Source: UBA6059 sp040222235 (GTDB taxonomy: Bacteria > Bacteroidota > Bacteroidia > Cytophagales > Cyclobacteriaceae). From it: a stretch of DNA of 64,000 bases. The notes beneath the pieces were generated by a model. That model made no database searches. It worked only from the letters and a program-made list of their open reading frames with translations, and was not told the DNA's origin. Positions 37,601 through 44,297 of the stretch are shown here, piece by piece; position 1 is the stretch's first letter, and the number at the start of each line of letters is the position of its first letter. The stretch spans positions 1 to 64,000 of the forward strand of contig JAVKDO010000108.1 in assembly GCA_040222235.1 (NCBI GenBank), written 5' to 3'. A program made the translations under genes and the position numbers.

Positions 37601-37801
37601 TATGATGTGGATGGACGGGTAGTCAAGCAGCTAGCGCAAAATGAATTGTTGGCGGCCAATGGCTTCTTTACCTGGGATGGTACCGACGAGAGTGGAAATA
37701 AAGCCAGGACAGGAATTTATGTGGTCTACTTCGAGCTATACAATGCTACGGGAGAGGTAGAGATCATCAAAGAGACGGTCATTGTAGGAGCATCTTTTTA
37801 G
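31700..37801 (+). CDS. Exported giant protein with four lamin-tail domains and SbsA-type Ig-like repeats
   Basis: A 2033-aa protein with a signal peptide (SLWSYLPLHAQ). A concanavalin-like region covers about residues 25-230. Four lamin-tail domains begin near 338 (INEILADPENG), 1240 (ITEIMADPSPVVG), 1499 (ITEIMADPEPAKG) and 1760 (INEVLFDPRSGG). The stretches between them hold many Big_5/SbsA-like Ig repeats, each opening with an x-V-x-L-x-F-(S/T)-E-x-(V/L) strand. The C-terminal 70 residues form a FlgD/CHU-C-like Ig fold (IIYDVDGRVVKQLA, then TGIYVVYFEL), the usual sorting module of large Bacteroidota surface proteins. Function unknown; probably surface bound or secreted. Confidence 0.85.
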   Translation: MIRIPVVLVFALSLWSYLPLHAQLNDDFSDGDFTANPVWSGANNQGITDPEELWEIVEADFQLKSKDQTIGTGTRISYLSTSYAAALDLATNDYTWTFRMKVDFTGVSSSVWNSNHSRVYLFSDQVDLGGDLSGYFVRLREEKIELFRQTGSSTTKINLNGTEQALTAQSFVDVEVRRTTSGDWEVLVESVTQGTANDITHTTANHFGVQIRYSAATRDDKYFFDNFQLTSTTGSGPTLGLTSLTQAGTNSMELTFNQEVTTASAELESNYTLAGIGAPASAILNTTDATKVTLNFSNLSNLNYQLTVDGVDNVGETSSTDNFTINVKMNQGISSRAIVINEILADPENGLQETEYLELLSRSNEPIELEGFELEGYGNTLGSFVLNPGAYVVISASAEDFTAPSLDISSGALTNGGEPITLKDASGNIIDQVTYSDDWYTEDFEGNGYALERINPNQECSGSSNWGSSINATGGTPGSQNSIFGTSTDTTPPTLLAFEVADADSVVLTFSEEVDQSSINQSIISIAPDITIASETVEDELSSIVKLDLRDDLISETSYTLSIANLEDCAGNRATSIDTTFFYDITPPRLTGYFLKSRRQFDLIFSEELNMSSVAEEDFLLDNAVEPEDESADSVRVSLFFEQDFVLGQTYEVSVTGIEDLYDNEVEEAQTISFIYKEELDTVRVVAPNAIELTFSRDVDVASVAQVANYLLEEETIPILAARVEGMTNEVRLFFTDNFRENRELELSIENLLDSDQNPLFTPNYAFVYDTGAPEVETVEVLDENSVRLIFDERLEAVAAEITNNYQLNDEAFAAASKLQSDQTSVILDFNVDFPVEEEQELSVDDLSDLLGNQMTRAENVTFVYDTLGPSIDSVRLLSETLIELVFSEPVGEMSSIDLSNYAWGANTQPAVADRKAYDSSIVYLSFAAPLTKGTMELLRIDSIIDVRGNLMEAPISLSVNSQNPYLSSYRFTNDTTLLLGFSTNVVTDSLDVRLEGLDFEVVQVLANEITLDMTEALSDDNTVLLKVEKVHSTQGDSNLQPQELPITFDGHFDGYLVREEQVIDLQFEIDLGQVSANQFVSTKSLVNVSQDADDPSIVRIFLVTPLMEGDMLEVEWQGIEDTFGRPLPDFAVAIPYDQTPPEVVSFETLLTNQVVVKYSEAVDLSTAQALNHYTLNDEYSAEKVELTGDSTVLLDFQQPFLGDSSYQLAIKNIRDRSGNTIADTTLGFQYIAPYVPVVGDLMITEIMADPSPVVGLPEYEYIEIQNTSNQTINLFQVTFSDNLSSQSLPNIELDAGQYAILTDDSRINDFQSFGAVIPVATFPSLGNSGDSIVLSIAETVIDRVQYSSSWYRDSHKNDGGYALEKIGIENGCDVSTDWAASLSALGGTPGEANSLMRNFIDSIAPELIATELISGTIMLEFSEALDPATVSITNFTFPIDISEVAIGETANEVSLTLGEPFPVGNELDLSIAGLQDCLGNVITEMTVAIGVGRAPGFNDLIITEIMADPEPAKGLPIAEYLEIYNPTDVLISTADITLSDGTSETTLPTFNIEPQSYVILTPTSSADDFEPYGDTRGVSSWPSLNNGGEQISLKLSTALIFSVKYADDWYNSDEASEGGISLEMVDPANPCGEESNWTASEASLGGTPGQVNSVNQPNPDNNGPKLTQAIAIETNGTLLTFDEQLSDNTALWGFEITPSIGIVEANLIESRKSIALALSDELALNQTYAIEVAGMADCLGNLIGEENALTFVLPEAAAPGDIVINEVLFDPRSGGVDFVEVYNVSDKYINFRFWFTSNDPLNEVLVPLSIANNILPPSEIAVFTVIPDILKDQYPQGDFDKVFLAPLPTMPNTEGRIAFISADTMLIDAFDYTDDLHSNLLNDVDGVSLERVSVATPTGNASNWQSASSAVGFATPGKPNSQARLPGAPATTIQIEPKVFIPGTNNSFTTISYQDDQAGSFASVIIYDVDGRVVKQLAQNELLAANGFFTWDGTDESGNKARTGIYVVYFELYNATGEVEIIKETVIVGASF

Positions 37802-37934
37802 TGCCTCCGCTCAAAGTCTAGCGCAAGTGCTTCTTGCTGAATTATAGATGGATCAGAGGCTGAATGAAGCAAACCACGTTTTTTTAATTTCTGATGATCA
37901 ACTACATTAGCACACATTTTTAAGCGTAACAGAT

Positions 37935-38321
37935 ATGAGTCAGGAAGGAAAAAATCGCTATTCTGATGAGGAATTGAAGGAATTTCAAGAACTCATCAAT
38001 GAAAAATTAACACAAGCCAAGACCGAGCTTTCTTACATCAAGGAGTCGTTGACCAGATCCCATGAGTCGGGCACAGACGCTACACAAGGCGCACTGAAGA
38101 CCCTTGAGGATGGTGCTGACACCATGGAAAAGGAAAGTCAGAGCCAACTTGCTGCCCGCCAGCAAAAATTTATTAATAATCTAGAGAATGCACTCGTGAG
38201 GATCAAGAATGGCACTTATGGCATTTGTATAGATACGGGCAAGCTGATCTCAAAGGAAAGGCTAAGAGCAGTCCCACATACCATGCACTCTATTGAAGCC
38301 AAGCTCAATAAGAGGTCTTAG
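37935..38321 (+). CDS. TraR/DksA family regulator
   Basis: A 128-aa protein with a long N-terminal coiled coil (about 10-85) and a C-terminal DksA-like tail (TYGICIDTGKLISKERLRAVP). The C4 zinc site of classic DksA is reduced to one Cys, as in many Bacteroidota homologues, so the fold may be zinc-free. It should bind the RNA polymerase secondary channel in the stringent response. scpB begins immediately after its stop. Confidence 0.85.
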   Translation: MSQEGKNRYSDEELKEFQELINEKLTQAKTELSYIKESLTRSHESGTDATQGALKTLEDGADTMEKESQSQLAARQQKFINNLENALVRIKNGTYGICIDTGKLISKERLRAVPHTMHSIEAKLNKRS

Positions 38322-38885
38322 TTGGATTATCTAACCAATCATATTGAGGCGCTTATTTTTTGTGCGCCGGCCCCTGTTAAGATTGAGGAGATCAAGAGTT
38401 GTCTTGTGGAAATGTTCGAAGCGGACGTTCCTGAAGAAGATATCCGATCCTCGATCCAATTGCTCAAAGAAAAGTACGCTGATGATACGCACTCTTTCGA
38501 GCCAGTGGAGAGCGGAGGTGGCTATCAGTTTTTGACCAAACCGGCTTATCAAGCCAGTATCAGCATACTGCTCAAGCAGCAATCCAAGAAAAGGCTATCT
38601 AGTTCTTCGCTAGAGACGCTTTCCATCATTGCCTACAAGCAGCCGGTGACTAAAAGCCAGATGGAGCAGGTGAGAGGCGTGAATTGTGACTATGCAGTTC
38701 AGAAGCTTCTAGAGAAAGAGCTGGTTGAGATCAAAGGCAAATCAGAAGGTGTCGGACGACCGCTGCTTTATGGCACCAGCCAAAATTTCATGGATTATTT
38801 TGGAATCAATGATCTGAAGGATCTGCCTACTCCCAAAGATTTCGCTAAAGAAGAGAATCAGATCGGGGAAAGTACCGAACTTTGA
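38322..38885 (+). CDS. scpB: Segregation and condensation protein ScpB
   Basis: A 187-aa kleisin-interacting protein for SMC condensin. It has two winged-helix domains, with the motifs DYLTNHIEALIFCAP and LSSSSLETLSIIAYKQPVTK, and the region VEIKGKSEGVGRPLLYGTSQNFMDYFG. The start is TTG at 38322, directly adjoining the upstream TAG, and no ATG fits the family N-terminus, so coupled initiation at TTG is likely. scpA is not adjacent. Confidence 0.93.
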   Translation: MDYLTNHIEALIFCAPAPVKIEEIKSCLVEMFEADVPEEDIRSSIQLLKEKYADDTHSFEPVESGGGYQFLTKPAYQASISILLKQQSKKRLSSSSLETLSIIAYKQPVTKSQMEQVRGVNCDYAVQKLLEKELVEIKGKSEGVGRPLLYGTSQNFMDYFGINDLKDLPTPKDFAKEENQIGESTEL

Positions 38886-38918
38886 GGCAAATATTTTCAG
38901 TAGTGATACTGTACGCCC

Positions 38919-39746
38919 ATGCAAAGAAAGCCATCCGGCAAATCCCCAGGAAGGGGTAAGCCTACTACCCCAGCACCAGAAGAAACCATTCGTCTTAACA
39001 AGTACATTTCTCAATCGGGCTTATGCTCTCGTAGGGAAGCTGATACGTTGATTGCGAAAGGCAAAGTGAGTGTCAATGGAAAACCAGTACTCGAAGTAGG
39101 TACTAAGGTTCTGCCAAAAGATAAAGTGCAAGTTTCTGGTAAGACCATCAAACCAGAGCGAAAAGCTTATGTACTCCTCAACAAGCCCAAAGACTTCATC
39201 ACTACGATGACCGATCCGGAAGGTCGTAAGACGGTCATGGACTTGATCAAGACGGCTACTGATCAAAGGGTTTATCCGGTAGGTAGACTTGATCGAAATA
39301 CGACTGGCCTACTCCTATTTACCAATGATGGGGAGCTGGCAGAAAAGCTGACTCATCCTTCGTACATGATTAAGAAGATCTATCAAGTGGATCTTGACAA
39401 ACCACTGACAAAAGAAGATTTGAAGAAAATTCAGGGGGGGCTTACCCTTGATGATGGCCCTGTGAAGGTTGATGAGATTGCTGTTCTTGATAAGAGTCGT
39501 CAGATACTGGGTGTAGAAATTCACCTTGGGCGAAACAGGATTGTCAGAAGAATTTTTGAGCATTTGGGGTATGATGTGAAGCGACTCGATCGCGTGATGT
39601 ACGGCCCATTGACCAAAAAAGATCTCTCAAGGGGCAAATGGCGCCTTCTTGAGGATAAGGAAATCGTAATGCTTACCCGACTAGGAGGGTCAAAGAGTAA
39701 GGCTCCAAGACCCAGAAAGCACAAAGGCGGCAGTCTAGAAGAATAG
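38919..39746 (+). CDS. Pseudouridine synthase, RluB/RsuA family
   Basis: A 275-aa protein. An S4 RNA-binding domain (about residues 25-75, LNKYISQSGLCSRREAD) is followed by the RsuA/RluB catalytic core with the Asp in YPVGRLDRNTTGLLLF. A basic, Lys/Arg-rich N-terminal extension and C-terminus are present. It makes pseudouridine in 23S rRNA (RluB-like) or 16S rRNA (RsuA-like); the S4 domain and length favour RluB. It ends the dksA-like/scpB unit. Confidence 0.9.
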   Translation: MQRKPSGKSPGRGKPTTPAPEETIRLNKYISQSGLCSRREADTLIAKGKVSVNGKPVLEVGTKVLPKDKVQVSGKTIKPERKAYVLLNKPKDFITTMTDPEGRKTVMDLIKTATDQRVYPVGRLDRNTTGLLLFTNDGELAEKLTHPSYMIKKIYQVDLDKPLTKEDLKKIQGGLTLDDGPVKVDEIAVLDKSRQILGVEIHLGRNRIVRRIFEHLGYDVKRLDRVMYGPLTKKDLSRGKWRLLEDKEIVMLTRLGGSKSKAPRPRKHKGGSLEE

Positions 39747-40183
39747 TTGTTTTTCTGTCCAGAGGACATTTATGAATAACTGTGAACAACGGTCAACTAG
39801 AATAATAGCCAGGGCTTTGTATTGATTTGATATCGCTGGAGCACGGCCTTGTTCATTTTAGCATAATTCGCTCAAAAAGAGGATCATAATAAAAAGCCGT
39901 TTGAGCTTAGGATATTCAATTCTTTAAAGGGTAGCCAGAATGCGAGTTTCTTTTTATTCCCTGGATTTGCGTGAATTGTGCGTCAAGAAATGAACACAGC
40001 CTTGACTTTTTTGCCTACTTTTTGTGTCAAGACAAAAAAGTGGGAAAGGGGTTTTAGCTTAGGAACCCTGCATCTAGTTCATGCTCACATAAATATTACT
40101 TGTCCAAGGAGGCCTAAAAATTTGTTATGCATGCATACTAAATTGACAGGAAATGTTAATTTAGTGCTACTCAGAAAAGGGCA
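39747..40183. other. Intergenic region with one inverted repeat and no supported gene
   Basis: About 440 bp between the pseudouridine synthase gene and the decayed tRNA region. I see no convincing coding sequence. A hairpin GCTCAAA...TTTGAGC occurs around 39870-39907, and a second hairpin lies at 40017-40041. The plus-strand frame 39978-40205 (75 codons) has no recognisable domain and runs into the tRNA terminator, so I do not call it. Confidence 0.6.
40017..40041. repeat. Small inverted repeat ACTTTTTGTGTC/GACAAAAAAGT
   Basis: The arms ACTTTTTGTGTC and GACAAAAAAGT are nearly complementary around the loop AA. Such T-rich inverted repeats, with a translated CVKTKK-like reading, occur between genes in many Bacteroidota to my recollection. 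Only one copy is seen here. Confidence 0.4.
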
Positions 40184-40184
40184 T

Positions 40185-40214
40185 AAAAAAAGCCACCCTG
40201 TTTAGGATGGCTTT
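40185..40214 (-). terminator. Terminator-like hairpin beside decayed tRNA copy
   Basis: The minus-strand stem AAAGCCATCC/GGGTGGCTTT followed by T residues mirrors the tRNA-Phe terminator 109 bp away. Part of a 48-bp direct repeat (44 of 48 identical). Confidence 0.65.
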
Positions 40215-40216
40215 GG

Positions 40217-40292
40217 TGGTGCTGAGAGGATTTGATTGGAGCGGCACACCGCCCACCGACTCACAGATCTTTAAAAGGTTTGATGGTCTGGG
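40217..40292 (-). pseudogene. Decayed tRNA-Phe copy
   Basis: The plus-strand text GGTGCTGAG and CCACCGACTCAC, at the 3' acceptor and variable-arm regions of the real tRNA-Phe (40327-40399), reappear here in the same order, with an extra block of about 18 bp between them. The anticodon side and 5' half are unrecognisable. Its adjoining terminator is the same as the one beside the intact gene. It looks like the remnant of a duplicated tRNA gene. Confidence 0.6.
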
Positions 40293-40293
40293 C

Positions 40294-40324
40294 AAAAAAA
40301 AGCCACCCCAATTAGGATGGCTTT
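40294..40324 (-). terminator. Rho-independent terminator after tRNA-Phe
   Basis: On the minus strand the stem AAAGCCATCC/GGGTGGCTTT is followed by TTTTT, just after the tRNA 3' end (its CCA is 40324-40326). Confidence 0.8.
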
Positions 40325-40326
40325 GG

Positions 40327-40399
40327 TGGTGCTGAGTGGATTCGAACCACCGACTCACGGATTTTCAGTCCGATGCTCTACCAACTGAGCTACAGCACC
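40327..40399 (-). tRNA. tRNA-Phe (anticodon GAA)
   Basis: The 73-nt minus-strand sequence folds with acceptor stem GGTGCTG/CAGCACC, D-stem GCTC/GAGC, anticodon loop CTGAAAA (GAA, Phe) and T-arm GGTGGTTCGAATCCACT. CCA follows the discriminator A in the genome (40324-40326). One mismatch sits at the top of the anticodon stem. Confidence 0.96.
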
Positions 40400-40481
40400 T
40401 CCTTTTAAAGAGGTGCAAAACTATAGAAATAATAAAAAGCGGCAAATTATTTTAAGGAATTTAAAACCAAGCTAGCAGACC

Positions 40482-41810
40482 ATGCAATACCTCCCTCAAA
40501 TCGTGTTTCTGGCAGTATTTGCCGTCTTCGGATACTTTATTTATCAGAGGATTGCCCGAATCAAAGGCAATATATTGTTGGGTAAAGATCAGGACTTCTC
40601 CGACCATGGTAGTGACCGACTACAGACGATGCTCCTTGTGGCCTTCGGACAGCAAAAAATGTTCAAGCGGTTGATCCCAGCCACCTTTCACTTCTTCATT
40701 TATATCGGCTTTGTTATTATTAACCTAGAGGTGCTGGAGTTTGTCATTGACGGGATCGCAGGCACCCATCGCATCTTTGCGCCTTTGCTAGGATCGGTCT
40801 ACACCTTTGCGCTCAACTTCTTTGAGTTTCTAGCAGTACTAGTGGTGCTAGCATGTGTCGTGTTTCTTACCAGAAGGAATGTGGTGAAGGTAGAGCGCTT
40901 CACAAAACCAGAGATGAAGGGCTGGCCAGCGTTGGATGGCAATCTGATCCTTGTGATCGAGATCGTATTGATGGCGGCCATCTTTACCATGAACGCGACA
41001 GATCAATTGCTCCAATCGGCGGGTCATGAAGCCTATCCACAGACAGGCACCTTCTTTTTCAGTAGTCTGTTCATGCCACTATTTGATGGTCTAAGTGTCT
41101 CGGCATTAGTGATCGTTGAGCGAGTAGCCTGGTGGTTTCATATCGTGGGTATTCTGGCATTTTCATTATACGTCACCTATTCAAAGCACCTCCACATCTT
41201 CATGGCTTTTCCTAATACCTACTTTTCCAGGCTGCATGCCAAAGGCAAAATGGAAAACATGCCAGTTGTGACCAATGAAGTCAAAATGATGCTGGGCATG
41301 CCAGTCGAGAATGCCGAAGAGCCGCCCACCGAGGTGGGTAGATTTGGCGCCAAGGATGCGATGGACTTATCTTGGAAAAATCTCATGGAATCCTATGCTT
41401 GTACAGAGTGTGGTAGATGCACCTCTGAGTGCCCAGCCAACCTTACGGGCAAAGAGCTTTCCCCTCGTAAGATCATGATGGATACCCGAGATCGTATTGA
41501 GGAGATTGGGGCCGCTACCGCAAAAGGTGGTAAGCCAGGTGAAGATGGAAAATCATTACTGGGTGACTATATCACCAAAGAAGAGATTAACGCCTGCACG
41601 AGTTGTAACGCTTGTGTGGAAGCCTGTCCGGTCAACATCAACCCATTGGATATTATCCTTCAGATGAGACGATATGTAGCGATGGAGGAGTCGGGTTCTC
41701 CGGCTTCATGGAATGCTATGTTCCAAAATGTAGAAACCAACTTTGCCCCTTGGAAATTTGCTCCTACGGATAGATTCAACTGGGCTGACGAACTTAAAAC
41801 TGATAAATAG
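40482..41810 (+). CDS. Membrane (Fe-S)-binding protein, HdrE/nitrate reductase gamma-like fused to ferredoxin domain
   Basis: A 442-aa protein. The N-terminal 250 residues carry about five or six TM segments of the nitrate reductase gamma/HdrE type (heme b quinone site). Two 4Fe-4S motifs follow: CTECGRCTSECP near residue 307 and CTSCNACVEACP near 371. A cysteine-rich CCG protein gene comes after it with a 1-nt gap, so together they form a DsrM/HdrED-like module. It probably moves electrons between the quinone pool and a cytoplasmic substrate. The substrate is unknown; the pair is typical of Bacteroidota. Confidence 0.85.
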   Translation: MQYLPQIVFLAVFAVFGYFIYQRIARIKGNILLGKDQDFSDHGSDRLQTMLLVAFGQQKMFKRLIPATFHFFIYIGFVIINLEVLEFVIDGIAGTHRIFAPLLGSVYTFALNFFEFLAVLVVLACVVFLTRRNVVKVERFTKPEMKGWPALDGNLILVIEIVLMAAIFTMNATDQLLQSAGHEAYPQTGTFFFSSLFMPLFDGLSVSALVIVERVAWWFHIVGILAFSLYVTYSKHLHIFMAFPNTYFSRLHAKGKMENMPVVTNEVKMMLGMPVENAEEPPTEVGRFGAKDAMDLSWKNLMESYACTECGRCTSECPANLTGKELSPRKIMMDTRDRIEEIGAATAKGGKPGEDGKSLLGDYITKEEINACTSCNACVEACPVNINPLDIILQMRRYVAMEESGSPASWNAMFQNVETNFAPWKFAPTDRFNWADELKTDK

Positions 41811-41811
41811 G

Positions 41812-42600
41812 ATGGAATATAATGTACCCACAGTAGCAGAACTAGTCGCAAAAGGTGAAACCCCAGAGGTATTGTTTTGGGTAGGTTGTGCTGGTTCGTA
41901 TGACGATCGATACAAGCGTGTCACCAAGGCTTTTGTGAAAATCTTGAATCATGTCGGGACGAAATTTGCAGTGCTTGGCACTGAAGAGACTTGCACCGGT
42001 GACCCTGCTAGGCGCGCTGGCAATGAATTCCTATTTCAGATGCAGGCGATGGCCAACATCCAGGTACTAGACGGCTATGGTATCAAGAAGATAGTGACTG
42101 CCTGTCCTCATTGCTTCAATACCTTGAAAAATGAGTATCCTGAACTGGGAGGTAATTATGACGTTATTCATCATTCTACGTATCTCCAAGAGCTAATCAA
42201 TGAAGGCAAGATTACGATAGAAGGCGGTGGAGTTTTCAAGGGAAAGAAAATCACCTTTCATGATTCTTGCTATCTAGGACGAGCCAATAACATCTATGAA
42301 GCGCCAAGAGAGGTCCTTAAAGTGCTGGATGCAGATCTAGTGGAGATGAAGAGATGCAAGACCAAGGGGCTGTGCTGCGGCGCAGGTGGAGCACAGATGT
42401 TCAAAGATGCGGAGAAAGGCAACAAGGAGATTAATATAGAGCGTACTGAAGAGGCATTAGCCACTGGCGCGAAAATCATTGCGGCGGGATGTCCATTCTG
42501 CATGACGATGATGACCGATGGCGTCAAAAACAAGGAGAAGGAGTCAGAAGTACTGGTGAAAGATCTTGCCGAGCTGATCGCAGAGGCGAAGGAGCTTTGA
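41812..42600 (+). CDS. CCG-domain Fe-S protein (HdrD/HdrB-like)
   Basis: A 263-aa protein with cysteine-rich CCG domains that hold a noncubane Fe-S cluster: FWVGCAGSYDD, ACPHCFNTL, HDSCYLGRAN, KTKGLCCGAGGAQM and AAGCPFCMTMM. A longer frame opens at 41743, but the ATG at 41812, one nt after the stop of the membrane partner, gives the family start MEYNVPTVAEL. It is the redox subunit of the same complex, analogous to HdrB/HdrD. Followed by a weak hairpin at 42599-42628. Confidence 0.88.
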   Translation: MEYNVPTVAELVAKGETPEVLFWVGCAGSYDDRYKRVTKAFVKILNHVGTKFAVLGTEETCTGDPARRAGNEFLFQMQAMANIQVLDGYGIKKIVTACPHCFNTLKNEYPELGGNYDVIHHSTYLQELINEGKITIEGGGVFKGKKITFHDSCYLGRANNIYEAPREVLKVLDADLVEMKRCKTKGLCCGAGGAQMFKDAEKGNKEINIERTEEALATGAKIIAAGCPFCMTMMTDGVKNKEKESEVLVKDLAELIAEAKEL

Positions 42601-42758
42601 GAGACAGTACGCTCTCATCGACTTTTTTAAGTAGATAGAGTCTCCTCTACTCTAGGAAATCATTCTCTTTGTGAGGATTTAGTTAATCTTTTGGACTTTG
42701 TTGATACTCTTTCGCGAGATGATTAACTTGATTGGGAAGATTAACGGTAAAACTCGTT

Positions 42759-44297
42759 GTGCGAAAAATATTCCTTCTACTAATCATTGGTTGTTGTCAG
42801 ACATTTAGCCCTTGCTTTGGTCAAGGTTTCCAAAAACTATTGCATGAAGCTGAAAACTTAAAGGACACCAATCCTGCTAAGAGTGATGAGCTCTTATTTG
42901 AAATTTTAGAATTGGACTCTGCTGAGGTACCTTCCTTAATTCGAGCAAAAACCTTACAACTTCTTGGGCTTAGCAGCATGTACAATAACCAATTCGGAGA
43001 GGCGTCAGAATACTTTGTCCGAGCAGAAAAATTGTATTTCCACATTCCAGCAAACAAAGCGTCTACTGATCAACAAGCTTCCCTTGCAATGGATATTGGC
43101 CGAAGCTTAACGTGGCAAGGAAAATATGAACTGGCATTGGTGAAATTTCTTGAGGGCCGAGCATTATACCAGAAAACAAAAAACCAAAAGGGCTTGGCCA
43201 CAACGCTAAACGCTATGGCTGTTATCTATGGCCAATTCAATGAAGATTACGAGTCTGCATTGAACACGTTCAAAGAAGCCCTAAAGATTAACACTGACCT
43301 AGGCGACACATTGGCAATGGCCAGAGTCATGCAGAACATGGGTCAAATCTACGAGCTTACCCAGCGGTTTGATTCAGCCTTGTTCTATTTAAAAGCGTCC
43401 AATTCGATTAGTCGGCAATTTCAGGATTACAGAAGTTTGGCAGTGGGGAGTAATCTTCTTGGGGCCGTTTTTTTTACGTTAGATGAATTGGACTCTTCTG
43501 AGTATCATTACGAGGAAGCTATCCGCTTAGATAGGCAAAATCAAGATTCGATCGGACTGATATTTGACTTTGGTATGTTGTCAAGCACGCTGATTAGAAA
43601 GAAGGATTTTGAAAAGGCAAAATACTATGCGGAAGAAGCATATAAGCGGACCAAAGACCTTGGAGTAAAATTTGATGCCGCCAAGAACTTGTCTTTGATT
43701 TACGAAGCTCAGGGTGATATTAGAAAAGCCTTATCGTATCAAAAAGAGTTTAAGACACTGGAAGACTCGGTTAGAAGCCGTGATCAGCGAGAGTTAGTCT
43801 CAGAACTACAGGCCAAGTACGAAACAACCAAGAAAGAAGCTGAGATAGAACGTCTCTCTCTTGAAAATGGGTTGAAGGATGCAAATTTGGCACGTTCGAG
43901 AAATGCCCAGTACGCCATAGGAATTGGAGGTGCTCTTTCCATTATTTTGTTAATTGTCTTCTTCACCCTTAGGCACAAAAAGCAATTGGCTGAAAAACAG
44001 GCTCAGGAACTGCAGTATGATGCACTTCAGAAGCGTTATATAGAAATGCTCAACGGTCCACAGACATTTGCGCTAGCGGATGATATAGAAGCACTCAACA
44101 AAAAAGTAGTCAACCCACTAACGGAACGGGAGTTTGAAACACTTACGCTTGGGCTTAAAGGAAAGTCAAATAGAGAGATTGCCGAGAAACTCTTCGTTTC
44201 TGAGAGCACCGTTAAATTCCATCTAAGAAATGTCTACGGAAAACTCGGGGTAGCCAATAGAAAAGAAGCCTTAGAATATGTGGTTAAGAGCTCATAA
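42759..44297 (+). CDS. Membrane-spanning TPR sensor-regulator with LuxR-type HTH (first of two)
   Basis: A 512-aa protein. I chose the GTG at 42759, which gives a clean signal sequence (MRKIFLLLIIGCC). TPR repeats fill about 30-340, a coiled coil lies about 345-375, a TM segment follows near 382-400, then another coiled coil, and a C-terminal LuxR/NarL HTH (TEREFETLTLGLKGKSNREI) near 455-510. The periplasmic TPR should sense a partner and the HTH should bind DNA. The next gene encodes a paralogue overlapping by 20 nt. A different start (TTG at 42732) is possible. Confidence 0.82.
   Translation: MRKIFLLLIIGCCQTFSPCFGQGFQKLLHEAENLKDTNPAKSDELLFEILELDSAEVPSLIRAKTLQLLGLSSMYNNQFGEASEYFVRAEKLYFHIPANKASTDQQASLAMDIGRSLTWQGKYELALVKFLEGRALYQKTKNQKGLATTLNAMAVIYGQFNEDYESALNTFKEALKINTDLGDTLAMARVMQNMGQIYELTQRFDSALFYLKASNSISRQFQDYRSLAVGSNLLGAVFFTLDELDSSEYHYEEAIRLDRQNQDSIGLIFDFGMLSSTLIRKKDFEKAKYYAEEAYKRTKDLGVKFDAAKNLSLIYEAQGDIRKALSYQKEFKTLEDSVRSRDQRELVSELQAKYETTKKEAEIERLSLENGLKDANLARSRNAQYAIGIGGALSIILLIVFFTLRHKKQLAEKQAQELQYDALQKRYIEMLNGPQTFALADDIEALNKKVVNPLTEREFETLTLGLKGKSNREIAEKLFVSESTVKFHLRNVYGKLGVANRKEALEYVVKSS

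Noticed and set aside
39978..40205. A 75-codon plus-strand frame reading MRQEMNTALTFLPTFCVKTKK
   Set aside because: It spans an inverted repeat and ends inside the tRNA terminator copy. No known domain; similar readings come from intergenic repeats in other Bacteroidota.
42599..42628. A terminator after the CCG protein gene
   Set aside because: The stem GAGAG/CTCTC is only 5 bp with a 6-nt gap before the T-run, so it is too weak to call.
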